From: Novosphingobium sp. MD-1
GTDB lineage: Bacteria > Pseudomonadota > Alphaproteobacteria > Sphingomonadales > Sphingomonadaceae
Assembly: GCF_001014975.1 (NCBI RefSeq)
Contig: NZ_BBXA01000013.1
Location: forward strand, 434,001 to 498,000
Direction: 5' to 3'
Length of the DNA: 64,000 nt
The stretch's first letter is position 1. Every line of letters begins with the position of its first letter. The translations under genes and the position numbers were made by a program. This document shows positions 1-9,438 of this stretch, in pieces. The notes under the pieces are model-generated. The model was given only the letters and a program-made list of their open reading frames with translations. It was not told the origin of the DNA and searched no databases.

Positions 1-1
1 G

Positions 2-2560
2 CGCGCGCAGAACGTGCAGGTTTCCTCCGGCGCGATCGGGCAACCGCCCTACAACCGCGGCGAAGCCTTCCAGATCGGCGTGGAGATGCAGGGCCGGCTG
101 ACCGACCCGCAGCAGTTCGCCGACGTCGTCATCCGCAGCGATGCCGATGGCCATCAGGTCCGCGTGCGCGATGTGGCGCGGGTGGAACTCGGCGCGCAGG
201 ACTACGGCATCAACACCTACCTGTCGAACAAGCCCACCGTGGTCGTGGCGGTGATGCAGCGCCCGGGTTCCAACGCGCTGGATGCGGCCAACAAGGTCAA
301 GGCGGAGATGGACACGCTGGCCAAGCAGTTCCCCAAGGGGCTGGAATACAGTGTGATCTACAACCCCACCGAGTTCATCAGCCAGTCGATCGACGCGGTC
401 TATCACACGCTGTTCGAAGCGGTGATCCTCGTCGTCATCGTGATCCTGGTATTCCTGCAGAACTGGCGCGCGGCGGTCATCCCGATCATCGCCATCCCGG
501 TCTCGCTGATCGGGACGGCAACGATGCTGGCGGCCGTTGGCTACTCGCTCAATTCGCTGTCGCTGTTCGGGCTTGTCCTGGCGATCGGCATCGTCGTTGA
601 CGATGCCATCGTCGTGGTCGAAAACGTGGAACGCAACATCGAGCACGGCATGAGCCCGCTGGAGGCCGCCCGCACCTCGATGGACGAAGTCGCGGCGGCC
701 CTGGTCGCGATCGTGCTGGTGCTGTGCGCGGTGTTCGTGCCGACGCTGTTCATCACCGGCATTTCGGGCGCGTTCTACCAGCAGTTCGCGGTAACGATCT
801 CTACCGCGACGGTGATCTCGCTGCTGCTGTCGCTGACCCTGTCGCCGGCCGCCGCCGCGCTGCTGCTGCGCCCCAAGCACGGGTCTGCCGCCAACGATCC
901 GGCCGCATCGCGCTGGAAGCGCGTGCTGGCCCAAGCCGGCGATCGCTTCAACACCGGCTTCGATCGCCTGTCCGATCGCTATGGCCGCCTCACGCGCTGG
1001 CTGCTGGCCCGCCGCAAGAAGGTCCTGGCGACCTATGCCGCACTGATCGTCGCCACCATCGGCCTGTTCTGGGCGACACCCGGCGGCTTCATTCCGGCGC
1101 AGGATCAGGGATACTTCCTGGCGGTGGTGCAGCTGCCGCCCGGGGCCTCGTTGGAGCGCACCGACGCGGTGACGCGCGAGGTCGCGGCCAAGATCCTGCC
1201 GATCAAAGGCTTGCGCGGCGCGGTGATGTTCGCCGGGTTCCACGGCCCGTCGCAGACGTCCGCGCCCAATTCCGCCGCGATCTACTTCCCGTTCAAGAGC
1301 TTTGCCGAACGCGGCGCGCAAGGCGTGACTTATGCCGGGATCATGGAGCAGGCGGGCAAGGCCGTCGAAGGCTATGACAAGGCGCGCATCCTGCTGGTGC
1401 CGCCGCCGGTCATCCAGGGCATCGGTGCGGCCGGCGGTTATCGCTACATGCTGCAGGATCGCGAAGGCCGGGGCTACGACGCGCTGAACAAGGTGGCGGG
1501 CGACGTGATCGCCAAGGCCAATCAGACGCCCGGCCTCAGCCAGGTCTATACGCTGTTCGATGTCGGCACCCCGCGCGTGTTCGCGGATGTCGATCGGCGC
1601 AAGGCCGATCTGCTGGGCGTGCCGCCCGAACGCGTGTTCGAAGCGATGCAGGTTTATCTCGGCTCCGCATTCGTCAACGATTTCAACCTTCTGGGACGGA
1701 CTTATCGCGTAACAGCGCAAGCCGATGCCGACCATCGCGGTTCGGTGGCGGACATCGCCAACCTCAAGACCCGTTCGAACTCCGGGCAGATGGTGCCGAT
1801 CGGATCGGTCTCCACCTTCCGCGACAAGACCGGCCCCTATCGCGTGGTCCGCTACAACCTCATGCCGGCGGTCGAAATCGACGGCAGCACCGCGCCAGGT
1901 TATTCGACCGGGCAATCGCTGACGACGATGGAAGCGCTTGCCGCATCGACCGTGCCCGCCGGCTATGGCGGCGAATGGACCGACATCGCCTTTCAGCAGA
2001 AAACCGCCGGGAACACCGCCGGCGTGGTCTTCGCCATGGCCGTGTTCTTCGTCTTCCTGGTGCTCGCGGCGCAGTATGAAAGCCTGACGCTGCCACTGGC
2101 GATCATCCTGATCGTGCCGATGTGCCTGTTCGCGGCGATGCTGGGCGTGAACCTGCGGGGCATGGACAACAACATCCTGACCCAGATCGGCCTTGTCGTG
2201 CTGATCGCGTTGGCCGCCAAGAATGCGATCCTGGTGGTCGAGTTCGCCAAGCAGGCGGAAGAGGAACGTGGCCTTTCGCCCGTGGAAGCGGCGGTCCACG
2301 CCGCCCGCGCACGGCTGCGCCCGATCCTGATGACGAGCTTCGCCTTCATCCTCGGCGCGGTGCCGCTGGTGGTAGCGAGCGGGGCAGGGGCGGAACTGCG
2401 GCAGGCGCTGGGGACGGCGGTGTTCTTCGGCATGACCGGCGTCACCGCGTTCGGCCTGCTGTTCACGCCCACCTTCTACGTGGTCTGCCGGGGCCTGGGC
2501 GAGCGCCTGGGCCGTGGCCGCCGCGCCGCGGCCGCCTATGCGCCGCAGCCGGCTGAATAA
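2..2560 (+). CDS. RND multidrug efflux permease (AcrB/MexB type), 5' end outside window
   Basis: Inner-membrane proton-driven pump subunit of a tripartite efflux system. The reading frame is open to the left edge, and the first residues (R-A-Q-N-V-Q-V-S-S-G) align with an internal part of AcrB, so the gene starts upstream. About 850 of the usual ~1040 residues are present. Visible family marks include the helix-4 segment GIVVDDAIVVVEN with its paired Asp residues, the FIPAQDQGYF segment that opens the second periplasmic half, and the C-terminal LAAKNAILVVEFAK helix. The outer-membrane partner follows 9 bases after the stop; the membrane-fusion protein is presumably upstream. Substrate unknown. 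The family call is secure. Confidence 0.96.
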   Translation, partial: RAQNVQVSSGAIGQPPYNRGEAFQIGVEMQGRLTDPQQFADVVIRSDADGHQVRVRDVARVELGAQDYGINTYLSNKPTVVVAVMQRPGSNALDAANKVKAEMDTLAKQFPKGLEYSVIYNPTEFISQSIDAVYHTLFEAVILVVIVILVFLQNWRAAVIPIIAIPVSLIGTATMLAAVGYSLNSLSLFGLVLAIGIVVDDAIVVVENVERNIEHGMSPLEAARTSMDEVAAALVAIVLVLCAVFVPTLFITGISGAFYQQFAVTISTATVISLLLSLTLSPAAAALLLRPKHGSAANDPAASRWKRVLAQAGDRFNTGFDRLSDRYGRLTRWLLARRKKVLATYAALIVATIGLFWATPGGFIPAQDQGYFLAVVQLPPGASLERTDAVTREVAAKILPIKGLRGAVMFAGFHGPSQTSAPNSAAIYFPFKSFAERGAQGVTYAGIMEQAGKAVEGYDKARILLVPPPVIQGIGAAGGYRYMLQDREGRGYDALNKVAGDVIAKANQTPGLSQVYTLFDVGTPRVFADVDRRKADLLGVPPERVFEAMQVYLGSAFVNDFNLLGRTYRVTAQADADHRGSVADIANLKTRSNSGQMVPIGSVSTFRDKTGPYRVVRYNLMPAVEIDGSTAPGYSTGQSLTTMEALAASTVPAGYGGEWTDIAFQQKTAGNTAGVVFAMAVFFVFLVLAAQYESLTLPLAIILIVPMCLFAAMLGVNLRGMDNNILTQIGLVVLIALAAKNAILVVEFAKQAEEERGLSPVEAAVHAARARLRPILMTSFAFILGAVPLVVASGAGAELRQALGTAVFFGMTGVTAFGLLFTPTFYVVCRGLGERLGRGRRAAAAYAPQPAE

Positions 2561-2569
2561 GGAACTGCG

Positions 2570-3997
2570 ATGATGATCCGGAAATTGCTTCCCCTGTTGC
2601 TGGGCGCCTCGGCGCTCAGCGCCTGCGCCACGGTGCCAGCCTACACGCCCCCTGTCGCGCCGCAGGCGGCCGCCGGGCCTTTCCTTGGCAGCGCCTCGCC
2701 AACCGTCAGCACGGCAGCGACGGCGGACCGCTGGTGGACGTTGTATCATGATGCCCGGCTGGATAGGCTGGTCGAGGACACGCTTGCGCAGAACACCGAC
2801 GTGCGCGTGGCCGTGGCGCGGATCGAGCGGGCGCGGGCGCAACTGCGCGGCGCGCGTTCGCAAAGGCTGCCGCAAACCGGGGTCACCACTTCGGCCGATT
2901 ATGGCCGCTCGGCCGCCGCGCAGACGCCCGTCGGCGTGGACCGCGAAAGCTGGACGTTCGATGGCGGTCTCGATGTCTCCTACGAAGTCGATCTCTTCGG
3001 TCGCGTGAAAAGCGGGATCACCGCCGCGCGCGGCGATCTGGAAGCGGCCGAAGCGGATGCCGCCGCCGTGCGCGTGGCGGTGATCGCGGACACGGTGCGC
3101 GCCTATTTCGACGTGACCACCTCCGCCGAGCGGCTGGCGGTGGCGCAGCAGACCGTGGCGCTGCTCGACCGGTCAATCCGCATCACCACCGCGCGGTTCG
3201 AGGTGGGGCGGTCTGACCGGCTCGACGTGATCCGCGTGACCGCGCTGCGCGATCAGCAGCAGGCGCAGATCCCGGCGCTTCAGGCGGACCGCGATGCCGC
3301 GCTGTTCCGGCTGGCGACGCTGACCGGCCGGACGCCGCAGGCGCTACCGTCCGAGATCGCCAGCGCCGGCAACGTCACGCCCGCGCTGGCCCAGCCGATC
3401 CCGGTGGGCGATGGTGCGGCGCTGCTGGCGCGGCGGCCCGACGTCAAGGCGGCCGAGCGGCGCCTGTCCGCCGATGCCGCGCGCGTGGGCGTTGCCACGG
3501 CCGACCTCTATCCCCGGATCACGCTGGGCGGGTCGATCGGCGCGACGGCACTGGGCAGCGCGAACCCGTTCACCGGCGGCCCGTTCCGCTGGCTGCTGGG
3601 GCCGCTGATCAACTGGTCGTTCCCCAATCAGGAACCGGTGCGGGCGCGGATCGCGGCGGCCAAGGCCGATAGCGCGGCATCGCTGGCGCAGTTCGATGGC
3701 ACCGTTTTGCGCGCGCTGGAGGAAACCGAACGGGCGCTGGCGTCCTACAGCCATGCGCTGGAGCGCGAACAGACGCTGGCGTCCGCGCGCGATGCGGCGG
3801 CGCGCGCGGCGGCGATCAGCGTTGCGCGGCAGCGGGAAGGGCGGATCGACTTCCTGACCCTGCTCGACGCGCAGCGCACGCTGGCTAGCGCCGATGCCGA
3901 TCTCGCAGCGGCCAAGCGCGCTGTGGCCTTCGCGCAAGTGGACGTGTTCCGCGCTCTGGGCGGTGGCTGGGAAGCGGCTTCACCGCCACGCGCCTGA
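2570..3997 (+). CDS. NodT/OprM-family outer-membrane efflux lipoprotein
   Basis: Outer-membrane channel of the RND system encoded just upstream, 475 aa. The N-terminus is a lipoprotein signal with lipobox L-S-A-C (Cys19), followed by the family pattern of a VPAYTPP segment and, further on, WWTLYHDARLDRLVEDTL. Two repeated TolC-type halves of long alpha-helices follow, including YEVDLFGRV and RRPDVKAAERRL, both hallmarks of NodT proteins. A purine-rich AAGGAA lies before the ATG. The 9-base gap to the permease indicates one transcript. Confidence 0.95.
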   Translation: MMIRKLLPLLLGASALSACATVPAYTPPVAPQAAAGPFLGSASPTVSTAATADRWWTLYHDARLDRLVEDTLAQNTDVRVAVARIERARAQLRGARSQRLPQTGVTTSADYGRSAAAQTPVGVDRESWTFDGGLDVSYEVDLFGRVKSGITAARGDLEAAEADAAAVRVAVIADTVRAYFDVTTSAERLAVAQQTVALLDRSIRITTARFEVGRSDRLDVIRVTALRDQQQAQIPALQADRDAALFRLATLTGRTPQALPSEIASAGNVTPALAQPIPVGDGAALLARRPDVKAAERRLSADAARVGVATADLYPRITLGGSIGATALGSANPFTGGPFRWLLGPLINWSFPNQEPVRARIAAAKADSAASLAQFDGTVLRALEETERALASYSHALEREQTLASARDAAARAAAISVARQREGRIDFLTLLDAQRTLASADADLAAAKRAVAFAQVDVFRALGGGWEAASPPRA

Positions 3998-4034
3998 CAA
4001 CGAAGGCGCCGGCGCCTGGACGGTTGCGGAGGCC

Positions 4035-4307
4035 ATGGCGCCCGCCTTGTCGAGACAAGCGGTGATCGACAAATCGATGGCTTCGGTGCGCGAGGCGGTG
4101 GCCGATGGCGCCTCGGTGATGATCGGCGGGTCCGGCACGTCCGGCATGCCGGACGAACTGATCGAGGCGCTGATCGATCGTTCGTTCGGCCTGTTCGGTA
4201 TTGGGTCGGAAGGGGCCTCGGTCGGAGAGATGATCGACGGGCTCACGCTCGATGCCTTGCAGGGGCTGACCGGCGTGCCACTGCGCATGGCCGTGCCGGC
4301 GGCGTAA
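4035..4307 (+). pseudogene. Collapsed remnant of 3-oxoacid (3-oxoadipate) CoA-transferase subunits A and B
   Basis: A 90-codon open frame with a plausible ribosome site (GCGGAGG) that encodes parts of two different proteins. Residues about 9-48 (VIDKSMASVREAV..., IGGSGTSGMPDELIEAL) match the N-terminus of PcaI/CatI-type subunit A. Residues about 50-65 (FGLFGIGSEGASVGE) resemble the ENGLLGxGP stretch inside subunit B. The last ~20 (LDALQGLTGVPLRM) resemble the subunit B C-terminus. Intact subunits are each over 200 aa, so at least two internal deletions have kept the frame. It cannot encode a working enzyme. The block assignments come from remembered family sequences, not a search. A longer frame reading in from 3894 only overlaps the lipoprotein gene. 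Confidence 0.72.
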
Positions 4308-4367
4308 TGCCGTCTCGAACGGAAGCTGGAAGCGCAGGCGCATCGCCAAAAACCCTATCCGACAGGC

Positions 4368-5042
4368 TCAGCCCGTCCAGCCGGCATCTGCAAGCCGCGA
4401 TCTGAGATTGAAGACGTCGAGGCTCAGCTCGCCGGCGGCAAGCCGCTCGCGGATGGCTGCCTCTTTGGCGGTGCGCAACCTGGCCTTGTCCAGAACCGCC
4501 CGCGCTGCATCGCGCTTGACGATGCACACACCGTCATCATCCGCTACCACCACATCACCGGGGCAAACCGACGCACCCGCGCACACGATCGGCGTGTCAA
4601 TCGTTCCAAGCGTGGCCTTGACCGTGCCTTGCGCATAAACTGCCTTGGACCACACCGGGAAGTTCATCGCTTCCAGCTCTGCCGTATCCCGTACCCCGGC
4701 ATCGATGATCAGCCCCGCGCAGCCCCGGGCCTTGGAAGCGACCGCCAGAAGATCCCCGAAATAGCCATCCTCGCACGGAGAGGTCGGGGCTACGACCAGG
4801 ACATCGCCCGGTCTGACGCGTTCCAGCGCAACATGGATCATCCAGTTGTCGCCCGGTGGCACCGTAACGGTAAACGCAGTGCCCGCGATGCGGGCTCCCC
4901 TGAACACGGGCCGCATATGGCTTGCCATCAAGCCGGTGCGATCTTGCGCCTCATGAACAGTGGCTACGCCTTCGGATGCCAGGCCGGAGATAACGTCCGG
5001 ATCCAGCGGCAGTATCGCGCCAGCCTTACTTCCTGCGCCCAT
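4368..5042 (-). CDS. RraA/LigK-family 4-carboxy-4-hydroxy-2-oxoadipate aldolase-like protein
   Basis: 224 aa, resembling class II HMG/CHA aldolases (LigK, ProA), which split 4-carboxy-4-hydroxy-2-oxoadipate to pyruvate and oxaloacetate at the end of protocatechuate/gallate 4,5-cleavage. It keeps the family motif D-x20-R-D-x2-E (from GDLLAV to GVRDTAE), which supplies the metal-binding Asp and catalytic Arg. The start is the ATG at 5042, with GAGGGAG upstream; the frame remains open further up through low-quality sequence. It is divergent from the MFS gene at 5228, with paired operator-like palindromes between them. Family secure, exact substrate inferred. Confidence 0.88.
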   Translation of the reverse strand: MGAGSKAGAILPLDPDVISGLASEGVATVHEAQDRTGLMASHMRPVFRGARIAGTAFTVTVPPGDNWMIHVALERVRPGDVLVVAPTSPCEDGYFGDLLAVASKARGCAGLIIDAGVRDTAELEAMNFPVWSKAVYAQGTVKATLGTIDTPIVCAGASVCPGDVVVADDDGVCIVKRDAARAVLDKARLRTAKEAAIRERLAAGELSLDVFNLRSRLADAGWTG

Positions 5043-5114
5043 AGCGTGATTGCTCCCTCGTCCCTTTCCGCGGCGCGCGGCGCCGCCGAGTGGACCGGAA
5101 CGCGCGCCTTGCGA

Positions 5115-5142
5115 ATTGGTATACGATAACATTATACAATGT
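5115..5142. promoter_or_regulatory. Paired operator-like palindromes between aldolase and MFS genes
   Basis: ATTGGTATACGAT (5115-5127) and ACATTATACAATGT (5129-5142) sit side by side in an AT-rich island within GC-rich DNA. The first contains TTGGTATACGA, one mismatch from the FCD-GntR form TNGTNNNACNA; the second matches in its right half only. They lie in the divergent promoter region of the 5042 and 5228 genes. Confidence 0.55.
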
Positions 5143-5227
5143 CGACCAAGAAACGGGCGGTGATGCGGACAATCGATGAAACCCGGCGATACCGTTTGCG
5201 TGGCGCGACACGGTTGACGGCATTCTG

Positions 5228-6652
5228 ATGGCTATGCCGAGGCCCGCTTCGCCACATGTTCGCCGCAACGCGGCACCTAGCGCGCCGCCTTCGCGGGCCA
5301 TCCCGCTTACCGTTGGGGCGTGCTTCTTCATGGAAGGGCTCGACGCGACGATCATCGCGACCTCGCTGCCGCAGATTGCCCATGCGATGAATGTGCCGGC
5401 AACGACTATCGGCGTTACGTTGACCGCCTATCTCATCAGCGTGTCGATGTGGATGGCGGCCAGCGGCTGGCTGGCCGACCGCTTTGAAGCAAGGCGAGTG
5501 TTCGTCCTTGCCATCATGGTGTTTGCCCTTGGCACGGCCGTTTGCGGCTTCAGCGCCAACCTGGCCCAGCTTGTGACCGGACGGTTCATTCAGGGGATGG
5601 GCGGCGCGATGATGACCCCGGTGGGGCGGCTCATCCTGGCCCGCAGCTTCCCGCGTGACCAGTTGGTTCAGGCGATGAGTTACATGATCGTGCCCGGCCT
5701 GATGGGGCCATTGCTGGGGCCGGTGGTGGGGGGCTGGATCACCAGCTATCTGGACTGGCGATGGATATTCTTCGCGAATCTCCCGCTGGCCTTGGGCGGC
5801 ATGGCGCTGGCGATGCGGTTCCTGGATCGGATGCCCGCCTCGCAAACGCCGCGGTTCGACTGGTGGGGCTTCGCCTTGGTGGCACTGGCGCTGGTGGCCT
5901 TCCAGACCAGCCTTGAGGCGATTGCAGAGAAGGGCGCCTTCACCGGTGTCGCGCAACTGGGCGTTGCCGTGGCACTGGTCGCCATGGCGGCCTATTGGCG
6001 GCATGCCGGCCGGCCGGACCCCATCCTTGATTTCCGCCTGATGCGCTATCGCACCTTTGCCGTCGCGGTGCTGGGTGGTGCCTGGTCCCGCATCGTCCTT
6101 GGCGCGACGATGTTTCTCTTTCCGCTGTATTTTCAACTGGGGCTGGGCGCGTCGCCGATTGAGGCCGGGTATCTGATGGCAGCGCTGGCAATCGGGCAGA
6201 TCGCGCTGCGGCTGGTGCTTGATCCGCTGCGGCGACGCCTTGGCCTCCGGCTGCTCCTGATCGGCAACAGCATCGCGCTGGCCGCGATGCTGTTGCTGTT
6301 CCTGCCGATGCGTGAGGGCATCTCGCTGTGGTTGCTGGGAGCGTTTCTATTCGGCTTCGGGATGTTGCAGGCGATCCAGCTTTCCCTTCTGGGGGCGCTG
6401 AACTTTTCGGGCATTCCGGCGACGGAACTGGGCCGGGCAACATCGTTGGCGGCGGTGGCGCAGCGCCTGGCGATGGCCGCCGGCATCAGCCTCTGCGCGA
6501 TCATGCTTGGCCACACGCGCGCAGGGGCTACCATTCCGCGCGGCAGCTTTTCCATGCCGCTGATAGCGCTGGCGGTGATGCTGGTGCTTTCGGCGTTGAG
6601 CTTCCGCTTCCTCCGCGAGGGCGATGGCGACGATCTGATAGATCGCCGCTGA
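5228..6652 (+). CDS. MFS transporter, DHA2 (EmrB/QacA) type
   Basis: 474 aa inner-membrane carrier. It shows the typical first helix with [10 protein letters not shown], the motif-A loop [13 protein letters not shown], a [20 protein letters not shown] helix and PVVGGWIT motif C of drug/H+ antiporters. It is read divergently from the LigK-like aldolase across an operator-like site, so it is probably the uptake or efflux carrier for a pathway compound. A second in-frame ATG occurs at 5234; neither has a strong ribosome site. Another DHA2-type carrier lies at 19324-20835. Confidence 0.92.
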   Translation: MAMPRPASPHVRRNAAPSAPPSRAIPLTVGACFFMEGLDATIIATSLPQIAHAMNVPATTIGVTLTAYLISVSMWMAASGWLADRFEARRVFVLAIMVFALGTAVCGFSANLAQLVTGRFIQGMGGAMMTPVGRLILARSFPRDQLVQAMSYMIVPGLMGPLLGPVVGGWITSYLDWRWIFFANLPLALGGMALAMRFLDRMPASQTPRFDWWGFALVALALVAFQTSLEAIAEKGAFTGVAQLGVAVALVAMAAYWRHAGRPDPILDFRLMRYRTFAVAVLGGAWSRIVLGATMFLFPLYFQLGLGASPIEAGYLMAALAIGQIALRLVLDPLRRRLGLRLLLIGNSIALAAMLLLFLPMREGISLWLLGAFLFGFGMLQAIQLSLLGALNFSGIPATELGRATSLAAVAQRLAMAAGISLCAIMLGHTRAGATIPRGSFSMPLIALAVMLVLSALSFRFLREGDGDDLIDRR

Positions 6653-6663
6653 CGGGCAGCACG

Positions 6664-7947
6664 TTACCCGGGTGCAGCCTGCGATGTGTCGAGGCGAGCG
6701 GCGAGCGCAAGCAACAGGGCGGCACCCGCCGCCGCGCTCAGGGGGGCAATCAGCAAGGAGGACCGAAGGGCGGCCGTTCCCCATGCGGCCGAAAGCTGAT
6801 CGTTTATCATCCCCACGGCCAGCGGACCGATGCTTTGGCCCACCAGATTGAAGATCAGCAGGTAGAGCGCGACGCCGGTGGCGCGCAGCCCGCTGTCCAG
6901 CAGGCTGAGCAGCAGCGCGAACAGGCAGGGCGTTATAGCGCTCATCAGCAGCGTGTCGGCGGCCAGACCGATATGCCACCAGCTCGGCGCATCGGCGAAC
7001 AGCAGCATCAGTTCGGCGGGTATGATGCCAAGGCAGAACAGCATCGGCGCCCAGGCGAGCCAGCGCTGGTCAAAGCGCATAAGCCCCGTCACGATCAGTC
7101 CTCCGGCTATGCTGCCGGCAACGCCGACGAGGCCCTTGTAGGTGCCCAGCAAGGCGCCGGTTGTCGCTGTATCGAGCCCCCGCAGGCGGACCATGAAGCT
7201 GGGTAACCAAGCCAGCATCGCGCCGAAATTCACGCTGACCATGACGCTGGCAAGGCATAGCAGGGCAAAGCCGGGTGTGCCGGCCACCTGCCGGGTGGCG
7301 CGCCAGATGCCCGATGCGGCTTGCGTCGCGACCGGCGTTCCGGCCTTCCCGTGCGCCGGATCAACCCGGCTTTCGCGCACGATCAGCAACGTCAGCGTGG
7401 CGACGCCCAGCCCTGCCAACCCCATGAACGCGTAAGCCGCGCGCCAGCCCTGTTCTGCGGTGATCCTGCCGATGATCGGATAGCAGATCATGATGGCGAC
7501 AGGACCGCCCGCGGCAAAGACCGCCATGGCCAGCACCCGGTATCGGCCGCCGAACGTGTCGCCGATCAGGGCAGAGGCCGGCGCCATATTGCTTGCCTCG
7601 CCCATACCCAGCCCGATTCGCGCGGCCAGGAGCTGGACGAGGTTCTGGGCAAAGCCGGTCGCTGCGGTAACGAGGCTCCAGAACGTCAGACCGCAGACAA
7701 TGATGCCACGGCGGCTTGTCCTGTCGGCCAGCCAGGCAATCGGCAGGCTGCACACCGAATAGACGATCATGAAGGCCGGCCCCATCAGCACGCCCAGCAT
7801 CATATCCGAGATGTGGATCTCCTGCTGGATCTGCGGCAGCAGCAGCCCCAGCATGTTGCGATCAACAGTGTTGAGCCCGACGATGCAGGACAGGACCAGC
7901 AAGGAGGCGATGGCGCGCGGAGATGGGCGCGGGGCATCGCTGTTCAA
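6664..7947 (-). CDS. MFS transporter (spinster/anion-symporter-like)
   Basis: 427 aa, about 12 hydrophobic segments. Helix 1 reads GLNTVDRNMLGLLLPQI, followed by the motif-A loop IAWLADRTSRRGII. The start is set by a TTG at 7947 whose codon overlaps the ALDH stop (TTGA), implying translational coupling; the open frame continues further upstream but there lies inside the ALDH gene. Cotranscription with ALDH points to transport of the substrate or product of that oxidation. It ends 12 bases from the convergent MFS gene. Confidence 0.9.
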   Translation of the reverse strand: MNSDAPRPSPRAIASLLVLSCIVGLNTVDRNMLGLLLPQIQQEIHISDMMLGVLMGPAFMIVYSVCSLPIAWLADRTSRRGIIVCGLTFWSLVTAATGFAQNLVQLLAARIGLGMGEASNMAPASALIGDTFGGRYRVLAMAVFAAGGPVAIMICYPIIGRITAEQGWRAAYAFMGLAGLGVATLTLLIVRESRVDPAHGKAGTPVATQAASGIWRATRQVAGTPGFALLCLASVMVSVNFGAMLAWLPSFMVRLRGLDTATTGALLGTYKGLVGVAGSIAGGLIVTGLMRFDQRWLAWAPMLFCLGIIPAELMLLFADAPSWWHIGLAADTLLMSAITPCLFALLLSLLDSGLRATGVALYLLIFNLVGQSIGPLAVGMINDQLSAAWGTAALRSSLLIAPLSAAAGAALLLALAARLDTSQAAPG

Positions 7948-9359
7948 TGGACGATCGCCTTTGTCTCCAGGAATTCCTCGAAGCCCCAGACGCCGTATTG
8001 CCGGCCGTTGCCCGAGCGGCGATAGCCGCCGAACGGCGCGGCCCCGGTCCATGGAGGGTAGTTGATGTTCACCCATCCGGCGCGGATGGCCCCGGCGACA
8101 CGCCGCGCCAGCACCGGGTCCGGCGTTTCGACATAGGCGGAAAGTCCGAAATCCGTGCTGTTCGCGATACGGATCGCATCGTCGATATCGGAATAGCACA
8201 GGATGCAGAGCACCGGCCCGAAGATTTCCTCTTGCGCGATCCGGGCATCGGGCGCGACCGGGCCGAAGATGGTCGGCCGCACGAAATAGCCGTTGTCCAC
8301 ATGCGAGGGGCGCCCGGGGCCTCCCGTCAGCAAGGGCTGGCCTTCCGCGATGGCCCGCTCGATAGTGGCATTGACCCGCTCGAACTGCGCTTTGTTGGCC
8401 AGCGGCCCATAGGTCACCCCGGGTTGGTCGGGCGGGCCGACCACCAGTTTCTGTGCCGCCGCAACCGCGATCGCGGCGGCTTCGTCAAAACGATCTGCGG
8501 GTACGATCAGCCGGGTCGGCGCCGCGCAGGTCTGCCCGGCGTTCATCATGCAGATATGCACGCCCTTGGTGATCGACTCTGCAAAATCGGCGTCGGGCAG
8601 GATCACATTCGGCGATTTCCCACCGAGTTCCTGGTGGATGCGCTTGATGCCCGCCGCGGCGGCCGCGGCCATGGCGCCACCCCCGGCCACCGAACCGGTC
8701 ATCGATATCATGGCGACATCCGGGTGTTCGGCCAGCCTGCGGCCGCAATCGACACCGCGTCCGTTGATCAGATTGAACACGCCGGCGGGGATGTCGGCTT
8801 CGGCCATGGCTTCCGCCAGCAGCAAACCGCACAGTGGAGCGTGTTCGCTGGGCTTGACCACGACCGTGCAGCCGGCGGCAATGGCGGGAACGGCCTTGCA
8901 CAGCATCTGGCTGACAGGCGCATTCCAGCTGGTGATGGCCGCCACGACGCCCACCGGTTCCCGGACCAGCTCTATCCTGTCGCCCAGCGCTTCCGAAAAA
9001 CGATAGCCCGGCAGCAAATCGATAATGCTGTCGAAATGCGAAAGGCACATGGCGGTCTGCCCCTGCGCCACCATCGGCGTGAGTCCGATTTCGCGCACAA
9101 GGTGGTCGGCGATCCCGGGCGCCGCCTTTGCGAATGCCGCGCGCATTCGCCGGATCAGTTCCAGCCGATCCGCCACGTTGCTGGACTGCCAGACATCAAA
9201 CGCAGCACTTGCCGCGCGGACAGCACGATCCGCATCCTCGATCGTGCCCATGGCGGCCTGGCCTATCGGTGTAAGGTCTGCTGGGCAAAGCACGGTCACC
9301 CGGCCCTCGCCGCAGGACTCTACCCACTCCCCGCCGATGTAAAACCGTTGTGCATCCAA
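7944..9359 (-). CDS. NAD(P)-dependent aldehyde dehydrogenase
   Basis: 471 aa with the full ALDH signature: the TSWNAP segment, VVVKPSE (cofactor Lys), catalytic Glu244 in HQELGGKSPN and nucleophile Cys278 in NAGQTCAAPTR, plus the late EEIFGPV motif. I prefer the TTG start at 9359 because GAGAGGG lies 8 bases before it. The frame is open to a GTG at 9419, but that stretch has no ribosome site and contains the operator. The gene is divergent from the GMC oxidoreductase at 9439; an alcohol-to-aldehyde-to-acid sequence by the two is the natural inference. Confidence 0.93.
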   Translation of the reverse strand: MDAQRFYIGGEWVESCGEGRVTVLCPADLTPIGQAAMGTIEDADRAVRAASAAFDVWQSSNVADRLELIRRMRAAFAKAAPGIADHLVREIGLTPMVAQGQTAMCLSHFDSIIDLLPGYRFSEALGDRIELVREPVGVVAAITSWNAPVSQMLCKAVPAIAAGCTVVVKPSEHAPLCGLLLAEAMAEADIPAGVFNLINGRGVDCGRRLAEHPDVAMISMTGSVAGGGAMAAAAAAGIKRIHQELGGKSPNVILPDADFAESITKGVHICMMNAGQTCAAPTRLIVPADRFDEAAAIAVAAAQKLVVGPPDQPGVTYGPLANKAQFERVNATIERAIAEGQPLLTGGPGRPSHVDNGYFVRPTIFGPVAPDARIAQEEIFGPVLCILCYSDIDDAIRIANSTDFGLSAYVETPDPVLARRVAGAIRAGWVNINYPPWTGAAPFGGYRRSGNGRQYGVWGFEEFLETKAIVH

Positions 9360-9396
9360 AGCGTCTGCCCTCTCGCCCGCTAACACGATATTTGAA

Positions 9397-9409
9397 ATTG
9401 TAATACAAT
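9397..9409. promoter_or_regulatory. Perfect ATTGT-N3-ACAAT operator-like palindrome
   Basis: ATTGTAATACAAT is a perfect palindrome around one central base, in the ALDH/GMC divergent promoter region. It is the best copy of the TTGT-N3-ACAA motif repeated across this island and fits the FCD-GntR binding form TNGTNNNACNA. The likely regulators are the GntR proteins at 11085 and 14387. Confidence 0.65.
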
Positions 9410-9438
9410 CAAGTATCACAATTTCGGGAGGGCCGGCA

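Noticed and set aside
3894..4034. Upstream extension of the CoA-transferase remnant into the lipoprotein gene
   Set aside because: Those codons read the lipoprotein gene in another frame; similarity to CoA-transferase begins only after 4035.
7923..9383. 486-codon frame opposite the aldehyde dehydrogenase
   Set aside because: Arg/His/Gly-rich composition typical of antisense GC shadows; the ALDH motifs are all on the minus strand.
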